A stretch of 64,000 bases of DNA from Nocardioides panzhihuensis (GTDB taxonomy: Bacteria > Actinomycetota > Actinomycetes > Propionibacteriales > Nocardioidaceae): NCBI RefSeq assembly GCF_013408335.1, contig NZ_JACBZR010000001.1:558001-622000 (forward strand), read 5' to 3'. The translations under genes and the position numbers were made by a program. Numbering within the stretch: the stretch's first letter is position 1; each line of letters opens with the position of its first letter. The notes under the pieces were generated by a model that had not been told where the DNA came from, did not search any database, and saw only the letters and a list, made by a program, of their open reading frames with translations. Below, piece after piece: positions 45,200-54,222 of this stretch.

Positions 45200-46873
45200 A
45201 TGCCCCACGCCCGTCTCGTACGCAGATTTCTGACCGCCGGCTCGTCGCTGGCCCTCGCCGCCGCGGCTCTGGTCGTCGGCCACGTGCCCGCGAACGCCGC
45301 GCCGTCGAAGGGCGGCGCCGACTGCTCGTCGCTGGTCGGGCTGAAGATCCCCGCGCAGCGCATCGGTCTGCCCACCACCGGTGCCGAGGTCACCGCGACA
45401 TCGTCGGTGCCGGCGTCGGGAACCGGTCCGGCAGCGCTCCCGGCCTACTGCCGCGCCGACATCGCGATCCACCCGGTCGACTCCGCCGCGCCGGACATCC
45501 GGATGGGCCTGGCGCTGCCTGACGGGTGGAACGGCCGGACGATGATGTTCGGCGGTGGTGGCTACAACGGCACCGTCCCCAGCCTCACCCAGAACGTGCC
45601 CTTCGGCCCGGTCGACCAGCGCACCCCGCTCGGACGCGGCTACGCGACCTACGCCAGCGACTCGGGCCACCAGGCCGACCCCGGCCGCCACCCGATCCCC
45701 AGCCTGGACGGCTGGTTCGGCCGCTCCGACGAGGCGCTGCGCAACTTCTCGGGTGACGCGCTCAAGAAGGTGCATGACACCGCGGCGTACGTGATCCGGA
45801 AGGCCTTCGGCCGCGCCCCCGCCACGGCCTACTTCGCCGGCGGCTCGACCGGTGGCCGCGAGGCGCTGGCGGTCGCGCAGCGCTGGCCGCGGGACTTCGA
45901 CGGGGTGATCTCGGCCTACCCCGCCTGGAACGCCGCCACCCTCGATCTCTTCTTCGGCCGGATCACCCATGAGTTCGCCAAGCCCGGCGCCTTCCCGTCT
46001 CCGGCCCAGCAGGCCCTGGTCGCGCGACGGGTCCTGGCCGCCTGTGACGGCGGCGACGGGCTCGAGGACGGCGTGATCTCCGACGAGGCCGGCTGCGACT
46101 TCGAGCCGGAGACGCTGCTGTGTGGCGAAGGGGAGGCCCCGGGTGCCACCTGCCTCTCCCGTGAGCAGGTGGACGCGGTGGTCGCCGCCGACAGCAGTTG
46201 GCGGCTGCCCTATCGGGTCGCCAGCGGGGAGTGGGGCTACCCGGGGTTCCCGCTGCTGTCAGGGGCCCGGATGACGACCCCGATCCTCGGCTTCGGCACC
46301 ACCGCACCAGCCGACCCGATGCCGGTGACCGCCGGCTACGGCATGCAGTTCTGGAACCAGTGGGTCAAGCACTTCGTCGCCCGAGACCCGCAGATCAGCC
46401 CGTTCGCCATCGACCCGGCCGACCCGGGGGAGTGGCAGCGCCGGATCAGCGAGCTGACCGCGCTCCAGGACGTCAACGATGCCGACCTGCGACCCTTCGC
46501 CCGCTCGGGCGGCAGGCTGATCCTGGTCCACGGCGCCGCCGACGAGCTGGTCAGTCACCGCTCCACGATCGACTACTACCAGCGGGTCGAGCGGGTGATG
46601 GGGAAGTGGGCGACCGAGCGGTTCTCGCGCTTCTATCTGGTGCCGGGTGCCAATCACGCCAACTTCGCTCCGGTCGCCTACTCCGCCTCCTACGACTCGC
46701 TCACGGCGATGGAGAAGTGGGCGGAGGAAGGGGTCGCGCCGGACGAGAACCAGGTGGTCGCCGACGGCAACGCCGGGGCCGACCGCACCCGGCCGCTGTG
46801 CGAGTGGCCCGCCTGGCCTGCGTACGTCGGTGGGCCCGCGGCGGAGGCGGGCAGCTTCCGGTGCGAGCGATGA
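45200..46873 (+). CDS. Secreted tannase/feruloyl-esterase family protein
   Basis: A 557-residue alpha/beta hydrolase with an N-terminal Sec signal (MPHARLVRRFL, hydrophobic core, cleavage near residue 33 in ANAAPS). The nucleophile motif is FAGGSTGGREAL. The rest of the triad is in VHGAADELVS (Asp) and PGANHANF (His), the tannase-family order. Cys residues flank the lid domain, as in tannases. It should hydrolyse an aromatic ester outside the cell. It diverges from the Liv-type transporter, which could import the freed acid. The ATG at 45200 follows CAGGAGG; a longer frame upstream is chance. Confidence 0.87.
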   Translation: MPHARLVRRFLTAGSSLALAAAALVVGHVPANAAPSKGGADCSSLVGLKIPAQRIGLPTTGAEVTATSSVPASGTGPAALPAYCRADIAIHPVDSAAPDIRMGLALPDGWNGRTMMFGGGGYNGTVPSLTQNVPFGPVDQRTPLGRGYATYASDSGHQADPGRHPIPSLDGWFGRSDEALRNFSGDALKKVHDTAAYVIRKAFGRAPATAYFAGGSTGGREALAVAQRWPRDFDGVISAYPAWNAATLDLFFGRITHEFAKPGAFPSPAQQALVARRVLAACDGGDGLEDGVISDEAGCDFEPETLLCGEGEAPGATCLSREQVDAVVAADSSWRLPYRVASGEWGYPGFPLLSGARMTTPILGFGTTAPADPMPVTAGYGMQFWNQWVKHFVARDPQISPFAIDPADPGEWQRRISELTALQDVNDADLRPFARSGGRLILVHGAADELVSHRSTIDYYQRVERVMGKWATERFSRFYLVPGANHANFAPVAYSASYDSLTAMEKWAEEGVAPDENQVVADGNAGADRTRPLCEWPAWPAYVGGPAAEAGSFRCER

Positions 46874-46926
46874 CGGGGTGACCCCGAAATGTCGACATGG
46901 CAGATCCGGATGGTTTGCTATCCCTC

Positions 46927-48426
46927 ATGTCCGTTTGGCGAACAAAGTCCATCGAGCAGTCTCTCGCCGATGCCGACCACCCTGACTTCAAGCTCAAGCG
47001 ACGGCTCACCTCCGTCGACCTGACCGTCTTCGGGATCGGCGTCATCATCGGCGCGGGGATCTTCACCCTGACCGGTCGGGCCGCTGCCGAGTACGCCGGA
47101 CCAGGTGTGGTCTTCTCCTTCGCCATCGCCGCGTTCTGCTGTGGCCTGGCGGCGCTCTGCTACGCGGAGTTCGCCTCGGCCGTCCCGGTCTCCGGGTCGG
47201 CGTACACCTTCTCCTACGTCACCCTCGGCGAGATGCTGGCCTGGATCATCGGCTGGGACCTGATCCTGGAGATGATCCTCGGTGCGTCGGTGGTCGCGCA
47301 GGGTTGGAGTGCCTACCTGGTGACGTTCCTCGAGGAGATCGGTCTCGGGTGGCCCGAGGGCTTCGGTCCGGACGCCAACGCCGAGTTCGGTCAGCCCAAC
47401 CTGGCCGCACTGCTGCTCGTGGTCGTCCTGGTCGGCCTGGTCGCCATCGGCATCAAGGAGTCGCTGCGGGTCAACCTGGCGCTCGTCGCGGTCAAGCTGT
47501 TCATCGTCCTGTTCGTCATCGTCGCCGGCATGTTCTACATCTCCGGCGACAACTACGACCCGTTCGTCCCCGAGCGCGCAGGCTCCGTCGGCAGCGAGGG
47601 CATCCATCAACCGCTGATCCAGTGGGCCTTCGGCCTCGAGCCGCAGACGTTCGGTGTCCTCGGCATCATCTCGGCCGCCTCGGTCGTCTTCTTCGCCTAC
47701 CTCGGCTTCGACGTCGTCGCCACGACCGCGGAGGAGGCCAACAACCCTCAGCGCGACCTGCCCCGCGGCATCATCGGCTCGCTGGTGATCTGCACGTTCC
47801 TCTACGTCGCCGTCGCCCTGGTCATCACCGGCATGGTGAAGTACGACCAGATCGACCCCGAGGCCGCGCTCGCGACCGCTTTCCGCGACGTCGGCCGCAG
47901 CGGCTTCGCGACGTTGATCTCGGCCGGTGCCGTCGCCGGCCTCACCACCGTGGTGATGACGCTGATGATCGGCGCGATCCGGGTCGTCTTCGCGATGAGC
48001 CGCGACGGTCTGTTCCCGGTCAAGTTCGCTCACGTCAACCCCAAGACCGGCACCCCGATCCGGATCACCCTCGTCATCGGTGCCTTCGTCGCGATCGTGG
48101 CCACGTTCACCCCGATCGGCAAGCTCGAGGAGATGGTCAACATCGGCACCCTGACGGCGTTCGCGCTCGTCTCGATCGCCGTGCCGATCCTGCGCAAGCG
48201 CCGCCCCGACCTGCCCCGCTCCTTCAAGGTGCCGTTCAGCCCGGTGCTGCCGATCCTGGCCGCGGTGATCTGCTTCTACCTGATGCTCAACCTGAGCGTC
48301 GAGACCTGGCTGCGGTTCCTGGCCTGGATGGCGCTCGGCTTCGCCATCTACTTCCTCTACGGCTACCGCAACTCGCGGCTCGGCAAGGGCGGCGACGACA
48401 AGGCCGCCGAGCCGCTGCACATGTGA
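46927..48426 (+). CDS. APC-family amino acid permease (CAT type)
   Basis: A 499-residue permease with about twelve hydrophobic helices. The N-terminal motif TVFGIGVIIGAGIFTLTGRAA and YAEFASAVPVSGSAYTFSY identify the cationic amino acid transporter branch. The conserved TTAEEANNPQRDLPRG loop is also present. No ribosome site is visible before this ATG. A TGCTAT -10-like box lies seven bases before it, so a leaderless transcript is possible. An ATG at 46897 is an alternative start. Confidence 0.88.
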   Translation: MSVWRTKSIEQSLADADHPDFKLKRRLTSVDLTVFGIGVIIGAGIFTLTGRAAAEYAGPGVVFSFAIAAFCCGLAALCYAEFASAVPVSGSAYTFSYVTLGEMLAWIIGWDLILEMILGASVVAQGWSAYLVTFLEEIGLGWPEGFGPDANAEFGQPNLAALLLVVVLVGLVAIGIKESLRVNLALVAVKLFIVLFVIVAGMFYISGDNYDPFVPERAGSVGSEGIHQPLIQWAFGLEPQTFGVLGIISAASVVFFAYLGFDVVATTAEEANNPQRDLPRGIIGSLVICTFLYVAVALVITGMVKYDQIDPEAALATAFRDVGRSGFATLISAGAVAGLTTVVMTLMIGAIRVVFAMSRDGLFPVKFAHVNPKTGTPIRITLVIGAFVAIVATFTPIGKLEEMVNIGTLTAFALVSIAVPILRKRRPDLPRSFKVPFSPVLPILAAVICFYLMLNLSVETWLRFLAWMALGFAIYFLYGYRNSRLGKGGDDKAAEPLHM

Positions 48427-48457
48427 GGGCTCTCGCAGACGGGACGAGGCCGAGAGG

Positions 48458-49423
48458 TCATCTCGCGGCGTCGATGAAGCGGTCGCCGAGGTCGGAGCGC
48501 AGGTAGAGGACCGAGCGGCCGTGGCGGGCCGAGGTCAGCAGGCCGGCGGCGCGCATCGCCCGCAGATGCTGGTTGACGGCCGCGGCGGTGACCCCGAGGC
48601 GTACGGCCAGCTCGGTCGACGAGGCCGGAGCCTCCAGCATCGTCAGGAGCCCCGAGCGGGTCTCGCCGATGAGATCGCGGAGCGCGTGCGGCGCCCGCGG
48701 CCGGTCGGTGGTCCAGAGTGTGCCGAGGCCGCGGGCCGGGTAGAACATGACCGGTGGCTCGTCCGCCGAGATCGGCGTCGACGGGTTGAGGCTGAACAGG
48801 GTGGGGACCAAGGTGAGTCCGATGCCCGCGGTCGTACGCCGGTAGTCGACCTTCGACGTGACGAGCCGGATGGTGAGCAGGTCGTCGGCAAGCACCACCC
48901 GCGGTGAGATGTCGGCGAACATCGTGGCCATGCCGGAGTGGACGATCGTGCGCCCACGATGGACGATGTCGGCCTCCAGCACCGCTCGCATCCGCTGCCA
49001 GTGCGGCTCGAAGCAGGCCTCCCAGTAGTCCCGCAGAGCTGCGAGCACCCGGCGCAGCACCGCCTGCGGAAGTCCGTCCAGCGCAGCCGGCCGACCCACG
49101 GCGTCGAAGTGGACGGCGTCGAGGTCGGCGCGCACCCGGGGCGGCGGTGTCGCCGCGACGACCTCGAGCTCCTCCTCGAGCCGGGCGAGGGGATCGCGCG
49201 GCCGCGGGTTGAGGAAGTCCGGCGTCCAGAGTCGCTGGTTGGTCAGCGCCAGCAGGGCCTCCCGGTCGAGGTCCGCGGCTTCCACGGCGCGGAGCCAGGG
49301 CAGATGGAGGGGGAAGCGGCCGGGATCGCGCAGGGCCCGCAGCGAGAGGGTGAGCTCGTTGAGGGGGGAGATGGCGAACCTGACCTCGCTCAGGTCGGCG
49401 CCTGTCAGCTCGTACCTCACCAT
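48458..49423 (-). CDS. ArsR-like winged-helix regulator with DUF5937-type N-terminal region
   Basis: A 321-residue protein. The C-terminal ~80 residues are an ArsR winged helix (LTMLEAPASSTELAVRLGVTAAAVNQHLRAMRAAGLLTSARHGRSVLYL). The N-terminal part (VRFAISPLNELTLSLRAL, LPWLRAV) is the long accessory domain common in actinobacteria. It diverges from the MFS pump at 49480, with start codons 56 bases apart. Local repression of that pump and itself is therefore the likely role. The intergenic ATACGCTATATCGTTAACG is a plausible operator. Confidence 0.85.
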   Translation of the reverse strand: MVRYELTGADLSEVRFAISPLNELTLSLRALRDPGRFPLHLPWLRAVEAADLDREALLALTNQRLWTPDFLNPRPRDPLARLEEELEVVAATPPPRVRADLDAVHFDAVGRPAALDGLPQAVLRRVLAALRDYWEACFEPHWQRMRAVLEADIVHRGRTIVHSGMATMFADISPRVVLADDLLTIRLVTSKVDYRRTTAGIGLTLVPTLFSLNPSTPISADEPPVMFYPARGLGTLWTTDRPRAPHALRDLIGETRSGLLTMLEAPASSTELAVRLGVTAAAVNQHLRAMRAAGLLTSARHGRSVLYLRSDLGDRFIDAAR

Positions 49424-49479
49424 GAAGCAATACGCTATATCGTTAACGGTTCACGGGTGCCGAATGCGACAACTGGGCC

Positions 49480-50742
49480 ATGATCCGACCTCCCAGCGAC
49501 CCGGTCGAGCGTCCGCTCGTCGGCGCCGTCGCGGCCCTCTCGCTCGCACGCGGCATGTTCTTCGCGGTCAGCGCGCTCTACTTCACCCGCGTCGTAGGGC
49601 TCTCGGCGGTGACCGTCGGCGTCGGGCTCACCGTCGCCGGCGGAGTCGGTGTGCTCGCCACGTACGCCGGTGGGCGGGCCAGCGACCGCTGGGGCGCCGA
49701 CCGGGTTCAGTTGTGGGCGATGGCGAGCTACGGCATCGCCCTGCTGGCCTACGCGCTGGCGCGGGACGTAGCCGCGTTCGTGCTTGTCGCGACCTGGGTC
49801 TCGGCCTCACGTGGCTTCCACTCGAGCGCCCAGTCGACGCTGGTCGCGCGCTGGTTCGTCGGCCCTGAGCGGGTGGCGGTCCGGGCACGGCTGCGGGTGG
49901 TGATGAACGTGATGATAGGAGTGGGCACGCTGCTCGCCGCCCTGGCGCTGGCGGTGGACACCGCGACCGCCTACCGCACCACGATGGTGATCGTCGGCGT
50001 GCTCACCACGCTGGCGGCGGTGCCGCTCATCGGGCTCAGGCGCCGGGTCGCCGGGCTGGCCGAAACCATGGATGCCGGGGCCGGGCCCACGGCCGTCAAG
50101 GGGCCCTCGCCGCTACGGGACCGCACCTATGTGACCGTGACCGTGCTCAGCGGGGTGATGGCGATCCACTTCGGGGTGACCTCGATCGCGGTGCCGCTGT
50201 GGGTGGCCGACCACACCGACGCTCCGACGGTCCTGGTCTCGCTGCTGCTGGTGGTGAACACGGTCTACGTCGCGCTCTTCCAGGTGCGGGCATCACGAGG
50301 AACTCACGACATCGCGACTGCGGGACGGGCTGTGCGCGGTGCGGGATTCCTGCTGTTGGCCGCCTGCGTGCTCTTCGCCGCGGCCGAGTACGTCGGACCC
50401 GTGGTCGCCACCGGCGTACTGCTGCTCGCGGCCCTGGCCGTCTCGGCGGCCGAGACCCGCGGAGAGGCGGGCAGCTGGGGACTGGCCTTCGAGCTCGCCG
50501 ACCAGGAGCGACCCGGCGCCTACCAGGGGGTGAGCCAGATGGGCTACGCGCTCGCCCACATGCTCGCTCCGCTGGTGGTGACCGCCACCGCGATCGACCA
50601 CGGCACCGGCGGCTGGATGGTGCTGGGCGCGATCTTCGCGGTCACCGGCATGCTCACCGCGGTGCTCGCGAGGCACGCGGCGGCAGCGCGAGCGCCGGAG
50701 ACTCAGCGCAGCGCGTACGTGGCGAGCGAGACGCCCGTGTAG
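49480..50742 (+). CDS. MFS transporter
   Basis: A 420-residue permease with twelve predicted hydrophobic helices. It carries the MFS loop GGRASDRWGADRVQ between helices 2 and 3 and LRDRTYVTVTVLSGV in the middle. It resembles drug-efflux MFS proteins paired with the divergent ArsR-like regulator. Its 3' end overlaps the end of the convergent gene by about 40 bases. Confidence 0.88.
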   Translation: MIRPPSDPVERPLVGAVAALSLARGMFFAVSALYFTRVVGLSAVTVGVGLTVAGGVGVLATYAGGRASDRWGADRVQLWAMASYGIALLAYALARDVAAFVLVATWVSASRGFHSSAQSTLVARWFVGPERVAVRARLRVVMNVMIGVGTLLAALALAVDTATAYRTTMVIVGVLTTLAAVPLIGLRRRVAGLAETMDAGAGPTAVKGPSPLRDRTYVTVTVLSGVMAIHFGVTSIAVPLWVADHTDAPTVLVSLLLVVNTVYVALFQVRASRGTHDIATAGRAVRGAGFLLLAACVLFAAAEYVGPVVATGVLLLAALAVSAAETRGEAGSWGLAFELADQERPGAYQGVSQMGYALAHMLAPLVVTATAIDHGTGGWMVLGAIFAVTGMLTAVLARHAAAARAPETQRSAYVASETPV

Positions 50743-51443
50743 TGAGCGACGAACGCCAGGATCGTGAAGGTGTGGAAGACCTCGTGGAAGCCGAACCAGC
50801 GCGGCCAGGGGTCGGGCCGCTTGAAGCCGTAGATGACGCCACCGGCGGTGTAGAGCGCGCCGCCGACGCAGATCAGCGTGAAGGTGGCGATCCCGATGCC
50901 GACCCCGAGCGCCACGGCGCCGGTGAAGAACGCCGGGATGAAGAAGACCGCCGCCCAGCCGAGGGCGATGTAGTTGGGGACGTAGAGCCAGCGCGGGGCG
51001 TCGTTCCAGAAGACCCTGAACAGCACACCGAGGATCGCGCCGGTCCAGACCACCGAGAGCAGCACGACCTGCGTGAGACCATCGAGGAGCAGCAGAGAGA
51101 ACGGCGTGTAGGAGCCGGCGATCATCAGCATGATGTTGGCGTGGTCCCAGCGCTTCATGATCGTGAACCACCGCTCGTTCCACCGCCCGAGGGCGTTGAC
51201 CCGGTGGTAGACCGCGGAGACGGTGAAGAGCAGCAGGGCGGCCATGGTGAACACCGCGGCACCGACCCGGGGCGCTCCTGCGGGCGCCAGCACGATCAGG
51301 ACGATCCCCGCCGCCAGCGTGAGCGGCGCGGTGGCCAGGTGGATCCAGCCGCGCATCTTCGGGAGGGCCTCGTGAACGGTCGAGGAGACCGAGTCGGAGA
51401 TGTTTCCGACCTTGAGGCGCATGGCGTCTGTCATCTCACTCAT
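50703..51443 (-). CDS. Hemolysin III/PAQR-family membrane protein
   Basis: A 246-residue protein with seven hydrophobic segments. The family motifs are present: SAVYHRVN and WDHANIMLMIAGSYTPF in the first half and GFHEVFHTFTILAFVAHY at the end. The three His in these motifs bind zinc in relatives. Family members act in membrane lipid homeostasis; haemolysis is historic naming. The start at 51443 (MSEMTDAM) is preferred over an in-frame ATG three codons before. Confidence 0.88.
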   Translation of the reverse strand: MSEMTDAMRLKVGNISDSVSSTVHEALPKMRGWIHLATAPLTLAAGIVLIVLAPAGAPRVGAAVFTMAALLLFTVSAVYHRVNALGRWNERWFTIMKRWDHANIMLMIAGSYTPFSLLLLDGLTQVVLLSVVWTGAILGVLFRVFWNDAPRWLYVPNYIALGWAAVFFIPAFFTGAVALGVGIGIATFTLICVGGALYTAGGVIYGFKRPDPWPRWFGFHEVFHTFTILAFVAHYTGVSLATYALR

Positions 51444-51555
51444 ATTGGTCAAGGCTATCGGCTCGACCTGAAGATCCGGTGAATCCCGTCCGCCGGTTGG
51501 GGATGTATCCCGTCCCGCTGGGTGATGTGGTCGCGCCGCCGATACCCTTCTGCTC

Positions 51556-52332
51556 GTGGCAGACTGGAAGGAAGGCGTACGTCGGGTTCTCTACCCCGCC
51601 TACGAGGCGCGGATGCTGCGCAAGATCGACAGCTCCAAGCTGCCCAAGCACGTCGGCGTGATGCTCGACGGCAACCGCCGCTGGGCCAAGGAGGTCGGCC
51701 AGTCGACCGCCCACGGCCACCGTGCCGGCGCGGCCAACATCGAGCCGCTGCTGAGCTGGTGCGACGAGATCGGCATCGAGGTCGTCACCCTGTGGCTGCT
51801 CTCCACCGACAACCTCAACCGTCCCGCCGAGGAGCTGGCCCCCCTCCTGGAGATCATCGCCGACGCCGTCGACTCGCTGGCAGACGTTCGCCGCTGGCGG
51901 CTGCATCCGGTCGGTGCGCTCGACCTGTTGCCCGACTGGCTGTCCCACCGTCTCAAGGCCGCCGAGGAGGCCACCCGTGACGTCGACGGGATGCTGGTCA
52001 ACGTCGCTGTCGGCTACGGCGGCCGGCGCGAGATCGCCGATGCCGTACGCGCCCTGCTCAACGAGCACGCGACCCGCGGCACCTCGCTGGAGGAGCTCGC
52101 CCAGATCATCGACGTCGAGCACATCGCCGACCATCTCTACACCAAGGGCCAGCCCGACCCCGACCTGGTGATCCGCACCTCGGGGGAGCAGCGCCTGGGC
52201 GGATTCCTGCTCTGGCAGAGCGCCAAGTCGGAGTTCTACTTCTGCGAGGCCTACTGGCCCGACTTCCGGCGTACGGACTTCCTGCGTGCCCTACGGGCCT
52301 ACGCCCACCGCGAGCGTCGCCTCGGCAGGTGA
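51556..52332 (+). CDS. Z-isoprenyl diphosphate synthase
   Basis: A 258-residue cis-prenyltransferase (UppS family). It has GVMLDGNRRWAKEVG with catalytic Asp38, WLLSTDNLNRP, and IRTSGEQRLGGFLLWQSAKSEFYFCEAYWPDF for binding of the diphosphate and Mg. Mycobacteria have a short-chain (Z-FPP) relative and a long-chain one; the GEQRLGGFLLWQ and YAHRERRLG segments favour the short-chain type, but this needs alignment. It starts at GTG and makes precursors for cell-wall lipid carriers. Confidence 0.9.
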   Translation: MADWKEGVRRVLYPAYEARMLRKIDSSKLPKHVGVMLDGNRRWAKEVGQSTAHGHRAGAANIEPLLSWCDEIGIEVVTLWLLSTDNLNRPAEELAPLLEIIADAVDSLADVRRWRLHPVGALDLLPDWLSHRLKAAEEATRDVDGMLVNVAVGYGGRREIADAVRALLNEHATRGTSLEELAQIIDVEHIADHLYTKGQPDPDLVIRTSGEQRLGGFLLWQSAKSEFYFCEAYWPDFRRTDFLRALRAYAHRERRLGR

Positions 52333-52631
52333 CCGCTGGTCGGCACGTTGCGGGGCGTCACCAGGTGTTCACAAAGAAAAATGCTGCGTGTTGCCACGGA
52401 CCGTTGGTCCGGCGAAGTAGCGTTGTAGCAACGGCGGGGAACAAAATCTCGCCGCACCTGGAGGCCCGTTACGTGAGTAGTCACGAACTGAACCTGCGTC
52501 AGGATCGCATCGATCCCGACGGGTGTGAGGCGGTCGGCACCCCGACTGACGGTCCACCGTCCGGTCCATCTGATTAACGATGAAATGACCGGACTCAAGG
52601 GTGTGTGAGCCGGTCGCGAGAGGTGATCCGC
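52333..52631 (+). other. Leader region with hairpins before the PhoH gene
   Basis: This 300-base stretch contains consecutive small hairpins: GGACC-GTT-GGTCC, CGTTG-TAG-CAACG, GGCG...CGCC and CGTGA-GTAG-TCACG, all within 52400-52490. It may be a structured leader of the PIN-PhoH mRNA. It does not match a riboswitch class I recognise. Confidence 0.4.
52473..52577 (+). CDS. Possible 34-residue leader peptide
   Basis: A GTG at 52473 preceded at good spacing by CTGGAGG starts a frame ending at 52577 (VSSHELNLRQDRIDPDGCE and a Pro/Gly/Ser tail). It lies 54 bases before the PhoH start in the structured region. No homologue is known to me; it may be a regulatory peptide or chance. Confidence 0.28.
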   Translation: MSSHELNLRQDRIDPDGCEAVGTPTDGPPSGPSD

Positions 52632-54026
52632 GTGGCCAACCGAACCACGAACGAGCTCGTCACCGAGGCCGATGCGTCGGCCGCTCCGACACCGGCGTCG
52701 GAGTCCTCCACCGCTGAGAGCGAGTCGCCTACCGTGCGAACGTACGTTCTCGACACGAGCGTCCTGCTCTCGGATCCGAAGGCCATGACGCGCTTCGCGG
52801 AGCACCACGTCGTGCTTCCGGTGGTGGTGATCACCGAGCTCGAGGGGAAGCGGCACCATCCGGAGCTGGGCTACTTCGCCCGCTCCGCACTCCGGCAGCT
52901 CGACGGGCTGCGGATCACCCACGGTCGCCTCGACATGGCGGTCCCGGTCGGGGAGGAGGGTGGCACCATCCGTGTCGAGCTCAACCACACCGACCCGTCC
53001 TCGCTGCCGAGCGGCTTCCGGCTCGGTGACAACGACACCCGCATCCTCGCGGTCGCGCGCAACCTGAAGGGCGACGGGCTCGACGTGACCCTGGTGTCCA
53101 AGGATCTGCCGATGCGGATCAAGGCCTCCGCGGTCGGGCTCGACGCCGAGGACTACCGCGGTGAGCGGATCAACGACTCCGACCCGGGCTACTCCGGGAT
53201 GGCCGAGCTGGACGTCCCCTCCGCGGAGCTCGACGAGCTCTACGACGACGGCGTCCTCGACCTCGACGCGGCCCGTGACCTGCCCTGCCACACCGGTCTG
53301 GTGCTGATGTCGGACCGTGGCACCGCGCTCGGCCGGGTCGGCCCGGACAAGCAGGTCCATCTCGTCCGCGGTGACCGGGAGGTCTTCGGGATCCACGGCC
53401 GCTCCGCGGAGCAGCGGATCGCGCTGGAGATGCTGCTCGACCCGGAGGTGGGCATCGTCTCCCTCGGCGGACGCGCCGGCACCGGAAAGTCCGCGCTGGC
53501 TCTCTGCGCCGGCCTCGAGGCGGTCATGGAGCGCAACCAGCACAAGAAGGTGGTCATCTTCCGGCCCCTCTACGCGGTCGGTGGTCAGGAGCTCGGCTAC
53601 CTGCCCGGCACCGAGGGCGAGAAGATGTCGCCGTGGGGCCAGGCGGTCTTCGACACCCTCTCCGCGGTGACCACGCAGGAGGTGATCGACGAGATCATCG
53701 ACAGGGGCATGCTCGAGGTGCTGCCGCTGACCCACATCCGCGGCCGGTCGCTGCACGACTCCTTCGTCATCGTCGACGAGGCGCAGTCGCTGGAGCGCAA
53801 CGTGCTCCTCACGGTGCTCTCCCGGATCGGGGCCAACTCGAAGGTCGTGCTGACCCACGACGTCGCCCAGCGCGACAACCTCAGGGTCGGACGCCATGAC
53901 GGCGTGGTCGCGGTGATCGAGAAGTTGAAGGGCCACCCGCTCTTCTCGCACGTCACCCTGACCCGCTCCGAGCGCTCGCCGATCGCGGCGCTCGTCACCG
54001 AGATGCTGGAGAACGTGGTCCCGTGA
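52632..54026 (+). CDS. PIN-PhoH family ribonuclease/helicase (PhoH2)
   Basis: A 464-residue fusion. The N-terminal PIN ribonuclease domain ([37 protein letters not shown]) is followed by a PhoH ATPase domain (Walker [12 protein letters not shown], Walker [14 protein letters not shown]). PhoH2 proteins unwind and cleave RNA in vitro. The GTG at 52632 has GAGAGG at ideal distance; earlier in-frame starts are possible. A clear hairpin terminator follows it. Confidence 0.9.
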   Translation: MANRTTNELVTEADASAAPTPASESSTAESESPTVRTYVLDTSVLLSDPKAMTRFAEHHVVLPVVVITELEGKRHHPELGYFARSALRQLDGLRITHGRLDMAVPVGEEGGTIRVELNHTDPSSLPSGFRLGDNDTRILAVARNLKGDGLDVTLVSKDLPMRIKASAVGLDAEDYRGERINDSDPGYSGMAELDVPSAELDELYDDGVLDLDAARDLPCHTGLVLMSDRGTALGRVGPDKQVHLVRGDREVFGIHGRSAEQRIALEMLLDPEVGIVSLGGRAGTGKSALALCAGLEAVMERNQHKKVVIFRPLYAVGGQELGYLPGTEGEKMSPWGQAVFDTLSAVTTQEVIDEIIDRGMLEVLPLTHIRGRSLHDSFVIVDEAQSLERNVLLTVLSRIGANSKVVLTHDVAQRDNLRVGRHDGVVAVIEKLKGHPLFSHVTLTRSERSPIAALVTEMLENVVP

Positions 54027-54050
54027 CGCCGTAATCCTTCTCACCCCGAC

Positions 54051-54077
54051 GGCCCCAGACCCGTGAGGTCTGGGGCC
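54051..54077 (+). terminator. Hairpin terminator after PhoH
   Basis: Perfect ten-base arms GGCCCCAGAC (54051-54060) and GTCTGGGGCC (54068-54077) with a 7-base loop, 25 bases after the PhoH stop. A moderately T-rich tract (gTTgTggcTTgTgTg) follows. Confidence 0.8.
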
Positions 54078-54222
54078 GTTGTGGCTTGTGTGACTCAGGT
54101 GACGGATGTGATGCTCAGGACGGCCATTTCTGACCTACAAACGGTGCGTCCAGTTTGATACGGGGTGGGCGCTCATGCATTGTTTGCGGGTCTGCAATGC
54201 CTCAGCCCCCGAATGAGAGCCC

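Noticed and set aside
46918..48420. 500-codon reverse frame opposite the APC permease
   Set aside because: Shadow of the permease; charged repetitive composition without motifs.
54078..54222. c-di-AMP type riboswitch before the transglycosylase gene
   Set aside because: Such riboswitches often precede wall hydrolase genes in actinobacteria, but I could not find the conserved core in this leader.
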